Assembly: GCA_036644375.1 (NCBI GenBank)
Contig: JAVXQD010000004.1
Coordinates: 21,272-85,271 of the forward strand
From: CALWZE01 sp036644375
GTDB lineage: Bacteria > Bacillota > Clostridia > Oscillospirales > Ruminococcaceae
Direction: 5' to 3'
Length of the DNA stretch: 64,000 nucleotides
Below the pieces are notes generated by a model. That model was given only the letters and a program-made list of their open reading frames with translations. It did no database searches and was not told the origin of the DNA. The position numbers and the translations under genes were made by a program. This document shows, piece after piece, positions 54,147-63,101 of this stretch. Position 1 is the first letter of the stretch; the number at the start of each line of letters is the position of its first letter.

Positions 54147-55031
54147 TCACTCCTTTAAAAACTCACAAATTTCTTTTATAGCCTGTTTGCCCTCGGGAAT
54201 TGCGTATAGAGGAAACACATGCCACATGCCCTCGACGACATGAAGTGTGCATTTGCATCCGCTGTCGAGCAGCTTTTGCGCAAGCTGCGTCGAATCATCA
54301 AGCAAAATCTCATCTGCACCGGCGAAAATAAGCGAATCGGGCATTCCGGACAAATTTCCGTACAGCGGTGATACAAGAGGATTTCGCAGATTGCCCTTTG
54401 CATAAAGGCTTGCGTAAAATTCCAGCGAATTCTTTGCAAGAGACGGATCCGATTCATAATTTGAGGTGTAGGATTCACCTGTCATTGCAAGGTCTGACCA
54501 CGGGGACAGGGCAACAATGTTTCGCGGAAGGGGCAGGGACAGCTCACGGAGCTTGATTGCAAGAGCAAACTCCAGCCCGCCTCCGGCGGATTCGCCTGCA
54601 AGAGAGATGTTTTCGGCAGGGCAGCCGTTTGCAAGAAGATATTTATAAGCTTCCAAGGCATCATCCAGCGCTGCGGGAAAAGCATATTCCGGCGCAAGAC
54701 GATAGGCAACACACAAGATGCGAATTCCGGCGTTAACGGCAAGCACGCTGCCAAATCCCTTTGCGTATTCAAGATGACCGGCGGTATATCCGCCTCCGTG
54801 GAGATAGAGAACAGCTCGATCGGGCGCGGTGCACTCTTTGGGAATCGCCCATGCGGAACGAAAGTTCTTAAACGGAACATCAACAAAGCTCACTTTGTTT
54901 GCATTTGCTTTTGCGCCGAGCTCCCCGCATTTATCCTGAACAAACCGGGCGTCTTGGATTGTGCTTCTCTCTACAATAGGCTTTAACATGCGAAGTTGCT
55001 TACTTAAACATACACCGAGAAAACTTGGCAT
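54147..55031 (-). CDS. alpha/beta hydrolase (HSL/acetyl-hydrolase type)
   Basis: A 294-residue hydrolase of the hormone-sensitive-lipase type. The oxyanion motif is YLHGGGY, the nucleophile motif GESAGGG, and the acid and histidine lie near AGADEILLDDS and WHVFPLY. The start at 55031 (MPSFLGV) has AAGGAG about nine bases upstream; upstream codons in frame lack one. It heads the three-gene unit with the acyltransferase and the DUF6320 protein. An opposing pair of acyltransferase and esterase suggests formation and removal of an ester. Confidence 0.9.
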   Translation of the reverse strand: MPSFLGVCLSKQLRMLKPIVERSTIQDARFVQDKCGELGAKANANKVSFVDVPFKNFRSAWAIPKECTAPDRAVLYLHGGGYTAGHLEYAKGFGSVLAVNAGIRILCVAYRLAPEYAFPAALDDALEAYKYLLANGCPAENISLAGESAGGGLEFALAIKLRELSLPLPRNIVALSPWSDLAMTGESYTSNYESDPSLAKNSLEFYASLYAKGNLRNPLVSPLYGNLSGMPDSLIFAGADEILLDDSTQLAQKLLDSGCKCTLHVVEGMWHVFPLYAIPEGKQAIKEICEFLKE

Positions 55032-55238
55032 TAAATTATTCTCCTTGTTGAATTTCAGAGTATTATTAAATAATAGTATACCACACACAGTCTGCCAACG
55101 CGACAGGAATATTTGCAGTACATCATCATTTACAGACAAATAAATCATTATAATTTTGTAGATTTAAATAATGCAATTTAAATGCGGTTATGCTAAAATG
55201 AAAAAAGAAGATACATATTATTAGTGTGGGGTGATATT

Positions 55239-55610
55239 ATGGGAAAGTTCGTTATAAGCGATACCAAAAACGGCGGATATCATTTTGTTCTTAAAGCCGG
55301 CAACGGGGAGATAATTGCAAGCGGAGAAACGTATTCTTCGTTGGATGCGTGCAAAAACGGAGTTGCGAGTGTCAGAAAAAACTGCGGGGCTGCCGTTGAA
55401 GATCAGACGGTAAAGAGCGAGGAATCTGTTAAAAATCCCAAATTTGAAATATACCAGGACAAGCGCGGCGACTTCCGTTTCAGATTGAAGGCTGCAAATG
55501 GTGAGATAATTGCTACAGGCGAGGGCTATACCGCAAAATCAAGCTGCAAAAACGGAATCGAATCAGTGAAAAAGAATGCCCCGGATTCAGAGCTTTTTGT
55601 CACCGAATAA
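55239..55610 (+). CDS. DUF1508 (YegP-like) tandem-repeat protein
   Basis: A 123-residue protein with two DUF1508 repeats. Each has the YHFVLKAGNGEIIASGETY / FRFRLKAANGEIIATGEGY core and a CKNG-SVKKN end (about 1-50 and 70-120). The family is small, often stress-linked and without a proven function. GGGGTGAT precedes the ATG at 55239. Confidence 0.9.
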   Translation: MGKFVISDTKNGGYHFVLKAGNGEIIASGETYSSLDACKNGVASVRKNCGAAVEDQTVKSEESVKNPKFEIYQDKRGDFRFRLKAANGEIIATGEGYTAKSSCKNGIESVKKNAPDSELFVTE

Positions 55611-55789
55611 CCTATGTGCCAATGCGTTGCGGCATGGGAAAATCAAAGATTAAATTAATTCATACATAGAATCATTCACGGCGGTAAACCCGAATATAGG
55701 CGAAAACGGTTCGAAGCTGTTCGGCTTGTCAGATTCAATTCGAATTCAGTTTACGCAAATGCTTATTATTACCGACTTTACATTATCTG

Positions 55790-55816
55790 AAAGCACCTGT
55801 CAAAGGGTGCTTTTTT
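55790..55816 (+). terminator. intrinsic terminator in the DUF1508-ylxM gap
   Basis: AAAGCACC pairs with GGTGCTTT around a TGTCAAAG loop and a T run follows. It lies about 180 bases after the DUF1508 gene. The stretch 55611-55789 between them holds no gene I can support. Confidence 0.75.
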
Positions 55817-55855
55817 GTTTTTTAAGAATTAAATTAAACTACCCGAAATCAAAGA

Positions 55856-55884
55856 TTGACAATAAGCCGCAAATATTATATAAT
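55856..55884 (+). promoter_or_regulatory. consensus promoter of the ylxM-ffh operon
   Basis: TTGACA (55856-55861) and TATAAT (55879-55884) are both perfect and spaced 17 bases. Confidence 0.85.
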
Positions 55885-55937
55885 AGCACCTGTAAAGCCT
55901 ATTCACTTTACACAAATACCGCAAGGATGTGAGCGAT

Positions 55938-56303
55938 GTGGCAAAAAATCTTGATATGGTGTATCTGATTGACACATACGCCGCGGCACTTACCGACAAA
56001 CAGAGAGAGGTGCTCGAGTTCTACTATTATGATGACCTTTCCCTTGCTGAAATTGCACAGAACAGCGGCATTACCCGTCAGGGTGTGCGCGACTCAATCA
56101 AGCGCGGTGAAACTGCGATAATTGAGCTGGAAGAACGGCTTGGCTTTGCAAAAAAAATGCGCGGAATTCGCAATAATATGCAGCGCATACACAAAAATGC
56201 ACAGGAAATTGTTGTCATAAACGACACCTTCACATATTCCAATGAAATTAAGCGTGCGGCTGCGGAAATATTATCCGCACTTGAGCAGACGGAAAACGAT
56301 TAA
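55938..56303 (+). CDS. ylxM: YlxM, SRP-associated helix-turn-helix protein
   Basis: A 121-residue YlxM/p13-family protein with a sigma-factor-like helix-turn-helix: LTDKQREVLEFYYYDDLSLA continues into EIAQNSGITRQGVRDSIKR. It modulates the signal recognition particle GTPases in some Gram-positives. The GTG at 55938 is chosen for its AAGGAT nine bases upstream and the usual MAKNLDMVYL start; GTG 55929 would add three residues. ffh follows after 12 bases. Confidence 0.93.
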   Translation: MAKNLDMVYLIDTYAAALTDKQREVLEFYYYDDLSLAEIAQNSGITRQGVRDSIKRGETAIIELEERLGFAKKMRGIRNNMQRIHKNAQEIVVINDTFTYSNEIKRAAAEILSALEQTEND

Positions 56304-56315
56304 GAGGTTATAACA

Positions 56316-57647
56316 GTGGCTTTCGACGGACTTACTCAAAAATTAAACAGCGTTTTTTCCAAGCTAAAGCTTCGCGGAAAGCTCAGTGAGAGCGACATCA
56401 AGGATGCGATGCGCGAGGTGCGGCTGGCTTTGCTTGAAGCGGACGTCAACTACAAGGTTGCTAAAGAGTTCGTTGCGAATGTATCCGAGCGCGCGGTGGG
56501 CGCAGAGGTTATGAAAAGCCTCACACCGGCGCAGCAGGTTATAAAGATAGTAAGTGAAGAGCTGACTCGTCTTATGGGCTCGGGCGCAAGAGAGATAAAG
56601 ATAAATTCAAAGCCCCCGACGGTTATCATGATGTGCGGCTTGCAGGGATCGGGAAAAACTACTCATACGGCTAAGCTTGCAAAACACTTTAAAACCAAGG
56701 GACATCGCCCAATGGTTGTTGCGTGTGACATCTATCGTCCGGCGGCAATCGAGCAGCTCAAAATCGTCGGCGAGGCGGCAGGTGCATCTGTATTTGAGCT
56801 GGGACAGGAAAATCCGGTAATTATCGCGAAAAAAGCGATTGCACATGCAAAAGATTATGGCAATGATATTGTGATTCTTGATACCGCGGGTCGTCTGCAC
56901 ATAGACGAGGAGCTGATGCACGAGCTTCAGGAAATAAAAAAGGCGGCAGCTGTCGATGAGACCCTGCTCGTCGTGGACTCAATGACCGGGCAGGATGCCG
57001 TAAATGTTGCCGAGAAGTTCAACGAGAGTATCGGAATAGACGGTGTTATCATAACCAAGCTTGACGGCGATACGCGCGGAGGCGCGGCGCTTTCCGTATT
57101 AAGTGTTACCGGAAAACCGATAAAGTTTGCGGGAACCGGTGAAAAAATCGACGATCTCGAGGTGTTTCACCCCGAGCGAATGGCGTCGCGCATTCTCGGA
57201 ATGGGAGATGTGCTGACGCTTATAGAAAAAGCCGAACAGACCATGGACATGGAAAAGGCCGAGAAAATGGCCGGCAAAATGAAAAAAGGTCTGGACATGA
57301 ACGATTTGCTCGATCAATTTGAGCAAATTAAAAAAATGGGCAATTTGCAGCAGGTCGCATCAATGATGGGTGCGAATATTCCGGACGAGGCAATCGACGA
57401 AAAATCCTTTAAGCGCACGCAGGCAATTATTCAGTCAATGACAAGCAAGGAACGTGAAAAGCCCGCACTCATCGACCCTAAGCGCAAGCGCCGCATTGCC
57501 GCTGGCAGCGGGACGCGCGTTGAGGATGTCAACCGCCTTTTAAAGCAGTTTGAGCAGGTTAACAAGATGATGAAAACAATGACCAAAAAGGGCAGGCGCG
57601 GAGGAATGGGCGGCTTCGGAGGCCGCGGCATGGGTATGCCGTTCTGA
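56316..57647 (+). CDS. ffh: signal recognition particle protein Ffh
   Basis: A 443-residue SRP54 homologue, which targets nascent membrane proteins with the SRP RNA. The N domain (about 1-95), the G domain with GLQGSGKTTHTAKLA, DTAGRL and TKLDGD, and the methionine-rich M domain end in a glycine-rich basic tail (GGMGGFGGRGMG). The GTG start follows AAGAGGT. The SRP RNA gene was not seen in the window. Confidence 0.97.
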   Translation: MAFDGLTQKLNSVFSKLKLRGKLSESDIKDAMREVRLALLEADVNYKVAKEFVANVSERAVGAEVMKSLTPAQQVIKIVSEELTRLMGSGAREIKINSKPPTVIMMCGLQGSGKTTHTAKLAKHFKTKGHRPMVVACDIYRPAAIEQLKIVGEAAGASVFELGQENPVIIAKKAIAHAKDYGNDIVILDTAGRLHIDEELMHELQEIKKAAAVDETLLVVDSMTGQDAVNVAEKFNESIGIDGVIITKLDGDTRGGAALSVLSVTGKPIKFAGTGEKIDDLEVFHPERMASRILGMGDVLTLIEKAEQTMDMEKAEKMAGKMKKGLDMNDLLDQFEQIKKMGNLQQVASMMGANIPDEAIDEKSFKRTQAIIQSMTSKEREKPALIDPKRKRRIAAGSGTRVEDVNRLLKQFEQVNKMMKTMTKKGRRGGMGGFGGRGMGMPF

Positions 57648-57737
57648 GTCTCGGTTCAATCAGTGGTATTTCACCGATTAAAAATTCGGTAGTAATATAA
57701 ATTTAAACTAAACATTCATTTTTGGAGGAACATCAAA

Positions 57738-57980
57738 ATGGCAGTAAAAATCAGACTTCGCCGCATGGGCGCAAAAAAGGCACCGTTTTACAGAGTAGTG
57801 GTTGCGGACAGCCGCTTCCCGCGCGACGGTCGTTTTCTTGAGGAAATCGGATACTATGATCCTACAAAGGAGCCCGTGGTATTCAATGTGGATGTCGAAA
57901 AAGCAAAGCAGTGGATCGCTAAAGGCGCACAGCCCACAGACACAATCAAGTCTCTCCTCAAAAAAAATAACATCGTCTAA
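57738..57980 (+). CDS. rpsP: 30S ribosomal protein S16
   Basis: An 80-residue S16 beginning MAVKIRLRRMGAKKAPFYR, with the usual RDGRFLEEIGYYDP segment. TGGAGG lies ahead of the ATG. It lies 90 bases after ffh in the classic ffh-rpsP order. Confidence 0.98.
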   Translation: MAVKIRLRRMGAKKAPFYRVVVADSRFPRDGRFLEEIGYYDPTKEPVVFNVDVEKAKQWIAKGAQPTDTIKSLLKKNNIV

Positions 57981-57995
57981 TCCTTGGAGGACATT

Positions 57996-58229
57996 ATGAA
58001 AGATCTTCTGACATTTATCGCTCAGGGACTTGTTGAGGACAAAGCAGCGGTTTCAGTGACCGTTGACGAGCCCAACGCGGAGGGTGTTGTGGTTTATCAT
58101 CTTTCGGTAAGCGAGCAGGATATGGGCAGAGTCATTGGCAAGCAGGGCAGAATTGCAAAAGCCATCCGCACCGTTATGCGTGCCGCCGCAGTTCGCAACC
58201 AAGAGAAAATCATGATTGAAATTGATTAA
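57996..58229 (+). CDS. khpA: KhpA, KH-domain RNA-binding protein
   Basis: A 77-residue single KH domain with the GxxG loop in GRVIGKQGRIAKAIR. With KhpB it binds RNA and affects cell elongation in Firmicutes (family knowledge). The ATG at 57996 has TTGGAGG upstream. It lies 15 bases after rpsP. Confidence 0.95.
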   Translation: MKDLLTFIAQGLVEDKAAVSVTVDEPNAEGVVVYHLSVSEQDMGRVIGKQGRIAKAIRTVMRAAAVRNQEKIMIEID

Positions 58230-58242
58230 AACAAGAGCAGAT

Positions 58243-58264
58243 GGGCGGAGTATTATCTCCGCCC
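58243..58264 (+). terminator. hairpin between khpA and rimM
   Basis: GGGCGGAG pairs with CTCCGCCC around TATTAT, followed by a weak T-rich tail. It probably acts as a partial terminator inside the operon. Confidence 0.55.
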
Positions 58265-58280
58265 TTGTTGGTGTAAACAC

Positions 58281-58796
58281 ATGAAAAAATATCTTGAAGC
58301 CGGAAAGGCTGTCACTACACATGGCATTAACGGAGAATTGAAGATCTACCCGTGGTGTGATTCCGCAGAATCTCTCAAGAATATCAAAACTTTGTTTCTT
58401 GACGAAAACGGGACTCAAACTGTTGAGGTTCAGACGGTTAAGCTTCAAAAGAACATGAATATAATAAAACTGCGCAATGTGGATTCTGTCGAAGAGGCAA
58501 GAAAATATATCGATAGGGTTTTCTATGTTGACCGCAATGACATCGAAATTCCAAAGGACAGCTATTTTATCTGCGATTTGCTCGGACTCGGAGTTTTTGA
58601 TGCGGATACAGGGGAACATTACGGCGAGCTCAGCGATGTGACCAATAACGGAGCGCATGATTTGTACCACATTAAGCTCGAGAACGGTGAAATTAGAATG
58701 ATCCCGGCGGTTCCTCAGTTCGTCATATCCACGGATATAGACGGAGGCAGACTTGAAATCCGCCCTATCAAGGGGATGCTGAGCGATGAGGATTGA
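58281..58796 (+). CDS. rimM: 16S rRNA processing protein RimM
   Basis: A 171-residue ribosome maturation factor for the 30S head. The N-terminal barrel starts LEAGKAVTTHGINGELKIYPW, and the C-terminal PRC barrel includes YFICDLLGLGVFD and IPAVPQFV. The 3' end overlaps trmD by 11 bases, the usual arrangement. Confidence 0.96.
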   Translation: MKKYLEAGKAVTTHGINGELKIYPWCDSAESLKNIKTLFLDENGTQTVEVQTVKLQKNMNIIKLRNVDSVEEARKYIDRVFYVDRNDIEIPKDSYFICDLLGLGVFDADTGEHYGELSDVTNNGAHDLYHIKLENGEIRMIPAVPQFVISTDIDGGRLEIRPIKGMLSDED

Positions 58797-59574
58797 TATT
58801 TTGACGCTCTTTCCCGACATGTGCAGAGCATATTTGGGAGAGAGCATAATCGGCCGCGCCATTGAGTCGAAAAAGCTTGAAATCGAATGTCACAACATCA
58901 GAGACTACACAATTAACAAACAAAAGCAGGTGGACGACGCGCCGTATGGCGGCAAGCAGGGCATGATAATGAATGCTCAGCCGATATATGACTGCTTTAT
59001 GGCGGTGTGTGAAATGACAAAAAGCAGGCCGCATGTTATTTATATGTCCCCTTCGGGCAAAACTCTGACACAGCAGCGAATCAAGGAGCTGGCTCAGATG
59101 GACAACATCGCAATAATCTGCGGCCATTATGAGGGCGTGGACGAGAGAGTACTTGATGAAATAGCGGACGAGGAGCTGTCGCTCGGAGATTATGTCATAA
59201 CGGGCGGAGAACTTGCCGCGCTTGTTTTGAGCGACGGAATAGCGAGAATGTGCGACGGGGTTCTTTCGGAAAAGGCAGGATATGAGGAAGAGAGCCATTT
59301 TTCAGGTCTTTTGGAGCATCCTCAGTACACACGACCCGAAATCTGGCGCGAGCGCCGGGTGCCCGAAATATTGAGGTCCGGACACCATGCCAACATAGAG
59401 AAATGGAAGCACGAGCAGTCACTCCTCAGGACTAAAGAACGCAGACCCGAGATGTATGACAGATATGTATCAGAGCATCCCGAGGAATTTGTCGAAAAGA
59501 AAAAGCGGCGCGGAAGTCATAAATCAAAAGAGACAGAAAATAGCATTTTAAATTCAGAAAAGCAGGAAGATTAA
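58786..59574 (+). CDS. trmD: tRNA (guanine-N1)-methyltransferase TrmD
   Basis: A 262-residue SPOUT enzyme that makes m1G37. The knot region reads CGHYEGVDERVLD and GDYVITGGELAALV, and substrate-binding segments lie around DDAPYGGKQGM and HPQYTRPE. The C-terminal tail beyond residue 240 is rich in K, E and S and longer than usual. Confidence 0.97.
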   Translation: MRIDILTLFPDMCRAYLGESIIGRAIESKKLEIECHNIRDYTINKQKQVDDAPYGGKQGMIMNAQPIYDCFMAVCEMTKSRPHVIYMSPSGKTLTQQRIKELAQMDNIAIICGHYEGVDERVLDEIADEELSLGDYVITGGELAALVLSDGIARMCDGVLSEKAGYEEESHFSGLLEHPQYTRPEIWRERRVPEILRSGHHANIEKWKHEQSLLRTKERRPEMYDRYVSEHPEEFVEKKKRRGSHKSKETENSILNSEKQED

Positions 59575-59709
59575 AGTTTTCAACAGCGTAACATGTATAA
59601 TTTGCCAACCTTGTTGAAAACTTACTATACAACATGCACAAACGAGAGAGCTGCGGAATAGTCTAATATAGAGAACAAGCAGAAATACCTCACAAATGCT
59701 TATATTTTG

Positions 59710-59782
59710 TTGACCAATGGCGGTCAATTGTTATATTATTTATCGGTACAGAACAATATAAATCTATTAAACGGTCAATTGT
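59710..59782 (+). promoter_or_regulatory. ptsH promoter with operator-like repeats
   Basis: TTGACC (59710-59715) and TATATT (59732-59737) are spaced 16 bases. An inverted repeat TTGACC-N6-GGTCAA (59710-59727) covers the -35 box. The 11-mer CGGTCAATTGT occurs at 59721-59731 and again at 59772-59782 in the leader. Confidence 0.6.
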
Positions 59783-59797
59783 GGAGAGTGTGAAAAA

Positions 59798-60061
59798 ATG
59801 TTTGTAAAAGATGTAACGGTTGAGAATCAGGTTGGCTTGCACGCAAGACCCGCAACTTTTTTCATCCAGAAAGCAAATGAATATAAATCATCTATCTGGG
59901 TTGAGAGGGAAGAGCGCCGTGTAAATGCAAAGAGCCTGTTGGGTGTCCTCTCGCTTGGGATTGTTGGCGGAGCTTCCATTCGCCTCATTGCCGACGGAAC
60001 AGATGAGCAGGCAGCGGTCGACGGACTCGTAAAGCTTATCAACTCGGGCTTTAACGAATAA
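59798..60061 (+). CDS. ptsH: phosphocarrier protein HPr
   Basis: An 87-residue HPr with H15 in GLHARPA (phosphorylated by enzyme I) and S46 in NAKSLLGVLSLG (the HPr-kinase site). Both residues are intact, so it can serve sugar PTS transport and catabolite control. ptsI is not adjacent. GGAGAG precedes the ATG. Confidence 0.94.
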   Translation: MFVKDVTVENQVGLHARPATFFIQKANEYKSSIWVEREERRVNAKSLLGVLSLGIVGGASIRLIADGTDEQAAVDGLVKLINSGFNE

Positions 60062-60135
60062 ATTATCTATTGTTTACGAGTGCGCTGTCTTTGTATTAAA
60101 GGCGGCGCAATTTCTTTTTTTGTGGGAAAATTGCT

Positions 60136-61953
60136 ATGATTTTGACCGAGCTTTTTGAAAAAGCATTGTCGCTGCCGCTGCAGCCAGGATGCTATATAAT
60201 GCGGGATAAAAAAAACGAAATCATATATATAGGAAAAGCAAAAAGGCTTCGCATTCGAGTGCAGAGCTATTTTCGTGCGGGTGCTGTCCATCAGCCGAAG
60301 GTCGAAAAAATGGTATCGCAGGTCGATAATTTTGATGTTATTGTCACCGACAGTGAGTTTGAGGCGCTTGTTCTGGAATGCTCGCTTATTAAACAGAACA
60401 AGCCCAAGTACAATATTCTGCTGAAAGATGACAAGGGCTTCAGCTATATCAAGGTCTCGAATGAAAGATATCCGCGCATTACGGTTGAGCTTCAAAAGAA
60501 GGATGACGGTGCCACTTATATAGGTCCGTACATGAGCACCTTTGGAATCCGGCGGCTTGTCGACAGTGCCGTGCTTGCCTTTAAGCTTCCGACCTGCTCA
60601 AAAAAATTCCCGCAGCAGTTTAAAAAAGAGCGTCCTTGTCTTAATGCTTTTATCGGGAGATGTATGGCTCTGTGTACCGGTGAAATAGGTGAACAGGAGT
60701 ACAACAGCAGGGTGAACGATGCGGTCACTCTTATTACAAAGGGCTCCAAATCGATTCTCAATGCTTTGAATGAGGAGATGCTGAGGGCGAGTGAGGCGCT
60801 TGAATTTGAAAAAGCGGCACGGCTCAGGGATAACATATCCGCGATAAAGCAGGCTGAATCGGGGCAGAAGGTCATCAAAAGCACCGCGGACAGCGAGATG
60901 GATGTATTTGCATTTGCCGGAGATGAAAAAAACGTATGTGCAGTCGTGCTTAAGTTTCGCGAGAGTCTGCTTTGCGACAAAGACGAGCAGATGCTGTATG
61001 ACACCACCTCGATTGACGAGGTTCGAGACGAATTTATTTCTCACTACTATATCAGCAGCCGAGATATACCGCGAAAAATACTCTGCGATTCGGAATTTGA
61101 GTCAATGGGTCTGGTGGAACAGATGCTGACCGAGCAGGAAAATCACAGGGTTGCGGTCTCGGTGCCGCAAAAGGGCGAAAATCACGCTCTGGTTGCGATG
61201 GCATACAACAACGCCGTTGACAGGCTCAAGCGCGAGGCGGGCAGAAAAAACAAGGACGAGAACGCTCTCGGAGAGCTTGCTAATCTGCTGGGGCTTGAAA
61301 AAGCGCCTCAGTATATTGAAGCCTATGATATCTCAAATTACAAGGAGGAGGCCGTTGCGGGTATGGTCGTTTTTCAAAACGGAATACCAAAACGCTCCGA
61401 CTATAAGAGATTTATCATCAAAACCGTGGATGGCATAGATGACTACGCGTCAATGACAGAGGCTCTTACGAGACGCGTGGCGAGATACGATGACAAAACC
61501 GGCAGGGGCTTTTCAACCAAGCCCGACATAATACTGCTCGATGGAGGAAAGGGACATCTGTCGGTCATTCATCAGGCGCTAAAAAACACCTCGTTTGCCG
61601 ACGTTCCGCTCTTTGGAATGGTAAAGGATGACAAGCACCGAACCAGAGGGGTGGTCGCGCTTGAAGGGGAGCTGACGGTATCGATGCACAAAACCGCATT
61701 TGCGCTGGTGACGAAAATTCAGGATGAGACCCATCGCTTTACGGTCGGATATCAACGTCAGCGGCATACAAAAACGTCATTCCGTTCATCGCTTCTGGAT
61801 ATTGAGGGAATCGGTGAGACAAGGGCAAGGCTGCTGCTCAAGCATTTTAAGACCATTGATGCCATAAAAAGCGCGAGCACAGAAGATCTGTGCAGCGTAA
61901 AGGGGATGAACTCCGCATGTGCGGAAGCGGTTCACCGACATTATAACTCTTGA
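60136..61953 (+). CDS. uvrC: excinuclease ABC subunit C
   Basis: A 605-residue nucleotide-excision-repair nuclease. The GIY-YIG domain (about 10-95) reads PGCYIMRD and IYIGKAKRLR, the UVR segment is near EFEKAARLRDNI (about 216-227), and the UvrC RNase H-like domain includes EAYDISNY and LLDGGKGH. The C-terminal helix-hairpin-helix (about 550-605) reads IEGIGETRARLLLKHF. The length is normal. Confidence 0.97.
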   Translation: MILTELFEKALSLPLQPGCYIMRDKKNEIIYIGKAKRLRIRVQSYFRAGAVHQPKVEKMVSQVDNFDVIVTDSEFEALVLECSLIKQNKPKYNILLKDDKGFSYIKVSNERYPRITVELQKKDDGATYIGPYMSTFGIRRLVDSAVLAFKLPTCSKKFPQQFKKERPCLNAFIGRCMALCTGEIGEQEYNSRVNDAVTLITKGSKSILNALNEEMLRASEALEFEKAARLRDNISAIKQAESGQKVIKSTADSEMDVFAFAGDEKNVCAVVLKFRESLLCDKDEQMLYDTTSIDEVRDEFISHYYISSRDIPRKILCDSEFESMGLVEQMLTEQENHRVAVSVPQKGENHALVAMAYNNAVDRLKREAGRKNKDENALGELANLLGLEKAPQYIEAYDISNYKEEAVAGMVVFQNGIPKRSDYKRFIIKTVDGIDDYASMTEALTRRVARYDDKTGRGFSTKPDIILLDGGKGHLSVIHQALKNTSFADVPLFGMVKDDKHRTRGVVALEGELTVSMHKTAFALVTKIQDETHRFTVGYQRQRHTKTSFRSSLLDIEGIGETRARLLLKHFKTIDAIKSASTEDLCSVKGMNSACAEAVHRHYNS

Positions 61954-62037
61954 CAATGCTGCGAGCTTTATTGATAATGATGTAAACACATTTCGTCGGC
62001 TTAAGCTGCGAAAATCAGATATAAGGGAAGATAAAAT

Positions 62038-62610
62038 ATGCGAGTAATAACCGGAACGGCAAGAGGAAAGCACTTAGAAACTCTTGGCGGTGAGGAAATT
62101 GTAAGACCGACTGCCGAAAAAGTTAAGGAAGCGATTTTCTCATCCATTCAGTTTAAAATTGCAGGTGCAAAGACACTTGACTTATTCGCGGGCTGCGGGC
62201 AGCTCGGAATCGAGGCGCTGAGTCGCGGCGCGTCGGTCTGTACTTTTATTGATTCAAGCCGCGATGCGACGGCCGTTGTTGTGCGCAATCTCAAATCAAC
62301 AGGTCTGTTTTCGAGCTCTCGGGTAATCACAAGCGATTCAATCAGATATCTCGCACACTGCAAGGACGAATTTGACATCATTTTTGTAGACCCGCCATAT
62401 AATAAGGGAATAGTAAACGAGACGCTGGAGCTTATGTCCGGAGTTCTTTCGGACGGAGGGCTGATAATCTGCGAAACAGAGCATCGCTGTGAGCTTCCGG
62501 AGCTATCGGGCGAGCTCAGACTTCATAAAAGATACAAATATGGCAAAACAGCTGTCACTGTTTATGAAAAGCTCACAGACCGTGACGATGTGCGCACAGG
62601 TGAGGAATAG
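62038..62610 (+). CDS. rsmD: 16S rRNA (guanine-N2)-methyltransferase RsmD
   Basis: A 190-residue SAM-dependent methyltransferase for G966 of 16S rRNA. It starts MRVITGTARGKHL. The SAM site reads LDLFAGCGQLGIEALSRGA and the catalytic motif DPPY. coaD begins five bases after the stop, the usual pairing. Confidence 0.95.
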   Translation: MRVITGTARGKHLETLGGEEIVRPTAEKVKEAIFSSIQFKIAGAKTLDLFAGCGQLGIEALSRGASVCTFIDSSRDATAVVVRNLKSTGLFSSSRVITSDSIRYLAHCKDEFDIIFVDPPYNKGIVNETLELMSGVLSDGGLIICETEHRCELPELSGELRLHKRYKYGKTAVTVYEKLTDRDDVRTGEE

Positions 62611-62614
62611 CAAA

Positions 62615-63100
62615 ATGAAGCTTGCAATATGTCCGGGAAGCTTTGACCCGATTACAAAAGGGCATCTTGATATTATAATTCGCGCCGCAAAGCTTTTTGA
62701 CAGCGTTTTGGTTGTGGTTTTGCACAATCCCGAAAAGAGCCCGCTGTTCACAATCGACGAACGCGTTGAAATGATTAAGCGTGTGACAAAAAAGCTGTCG
62801 AATGTATCTGTGGATACATATTATGGTCTGCTTGCAGACTATGTAAAGCTTAAGGGCGCATGTGCAATTGTGAAGGGCTTGCGCGCTGTTTCCGATTTTG
62901 AATATGAATTTCAGATGGATTTAATCAACAAACAGTTGAATCCTGAATTTGAAACCATTTTTCTTAACACAAGTCAGGAATACATGTTTCTCAGCTCGAG
63001 CATCGTAAAGCAGATTGCAGCATTTAACGGGGATATATCGGCATTTATTCCCGATGAGATCAGCCAGGATATAATCGACAGACTTCATAAGGAGGTATAA
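62615..63100 (+). CDS. coaD: phosphopantetheine adenylyltransferase
   Basis: A 161-residue CoA-biosynthesis enzyme. PGSFDPITKGHLDII holds the nucleotidyltransferase HxGH-type motif, and the C-terminal SSSIVKQIA segment is conserved. The start at 62615 (MKLAICPGSFD) has GAGG about nine bases upstream. Codons upstream in frame lie within rsmD and are not used. Confidence 0.96.
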   Translation: MKLAICPGSFDPITKGHLDIIIRAAKLFDSVLVVVLHNPEKSPLFTIDERVEMIKRVTKKLSNVSVDTYYGLLADYVKLKGACAIVKGLRAVSDFEYEFQMDLINKQLNPEFETIFLNTSQEYMFLSSSIVKQIAAFNGDISAFIPDEISQDIIDRLHKEV

Positions 63101-63101
63101 A

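Noticed and set aside
55690..55745. GGTTCGAA-like sequence as a tRNA T-arm
   Set aside because: No acceptor or anticodon stem pairs with it.
55726..55932. A 68-codon frame upstream of ylxM
   Set aside because: It runs through a clear terminator and the ylxM promoter.
58053..58862. A 269-codon minus-strand frame opposite khpA-rimM-trmD
   Set aside because: It covers three conserved genes on the other strand and has no recognisable protein features.
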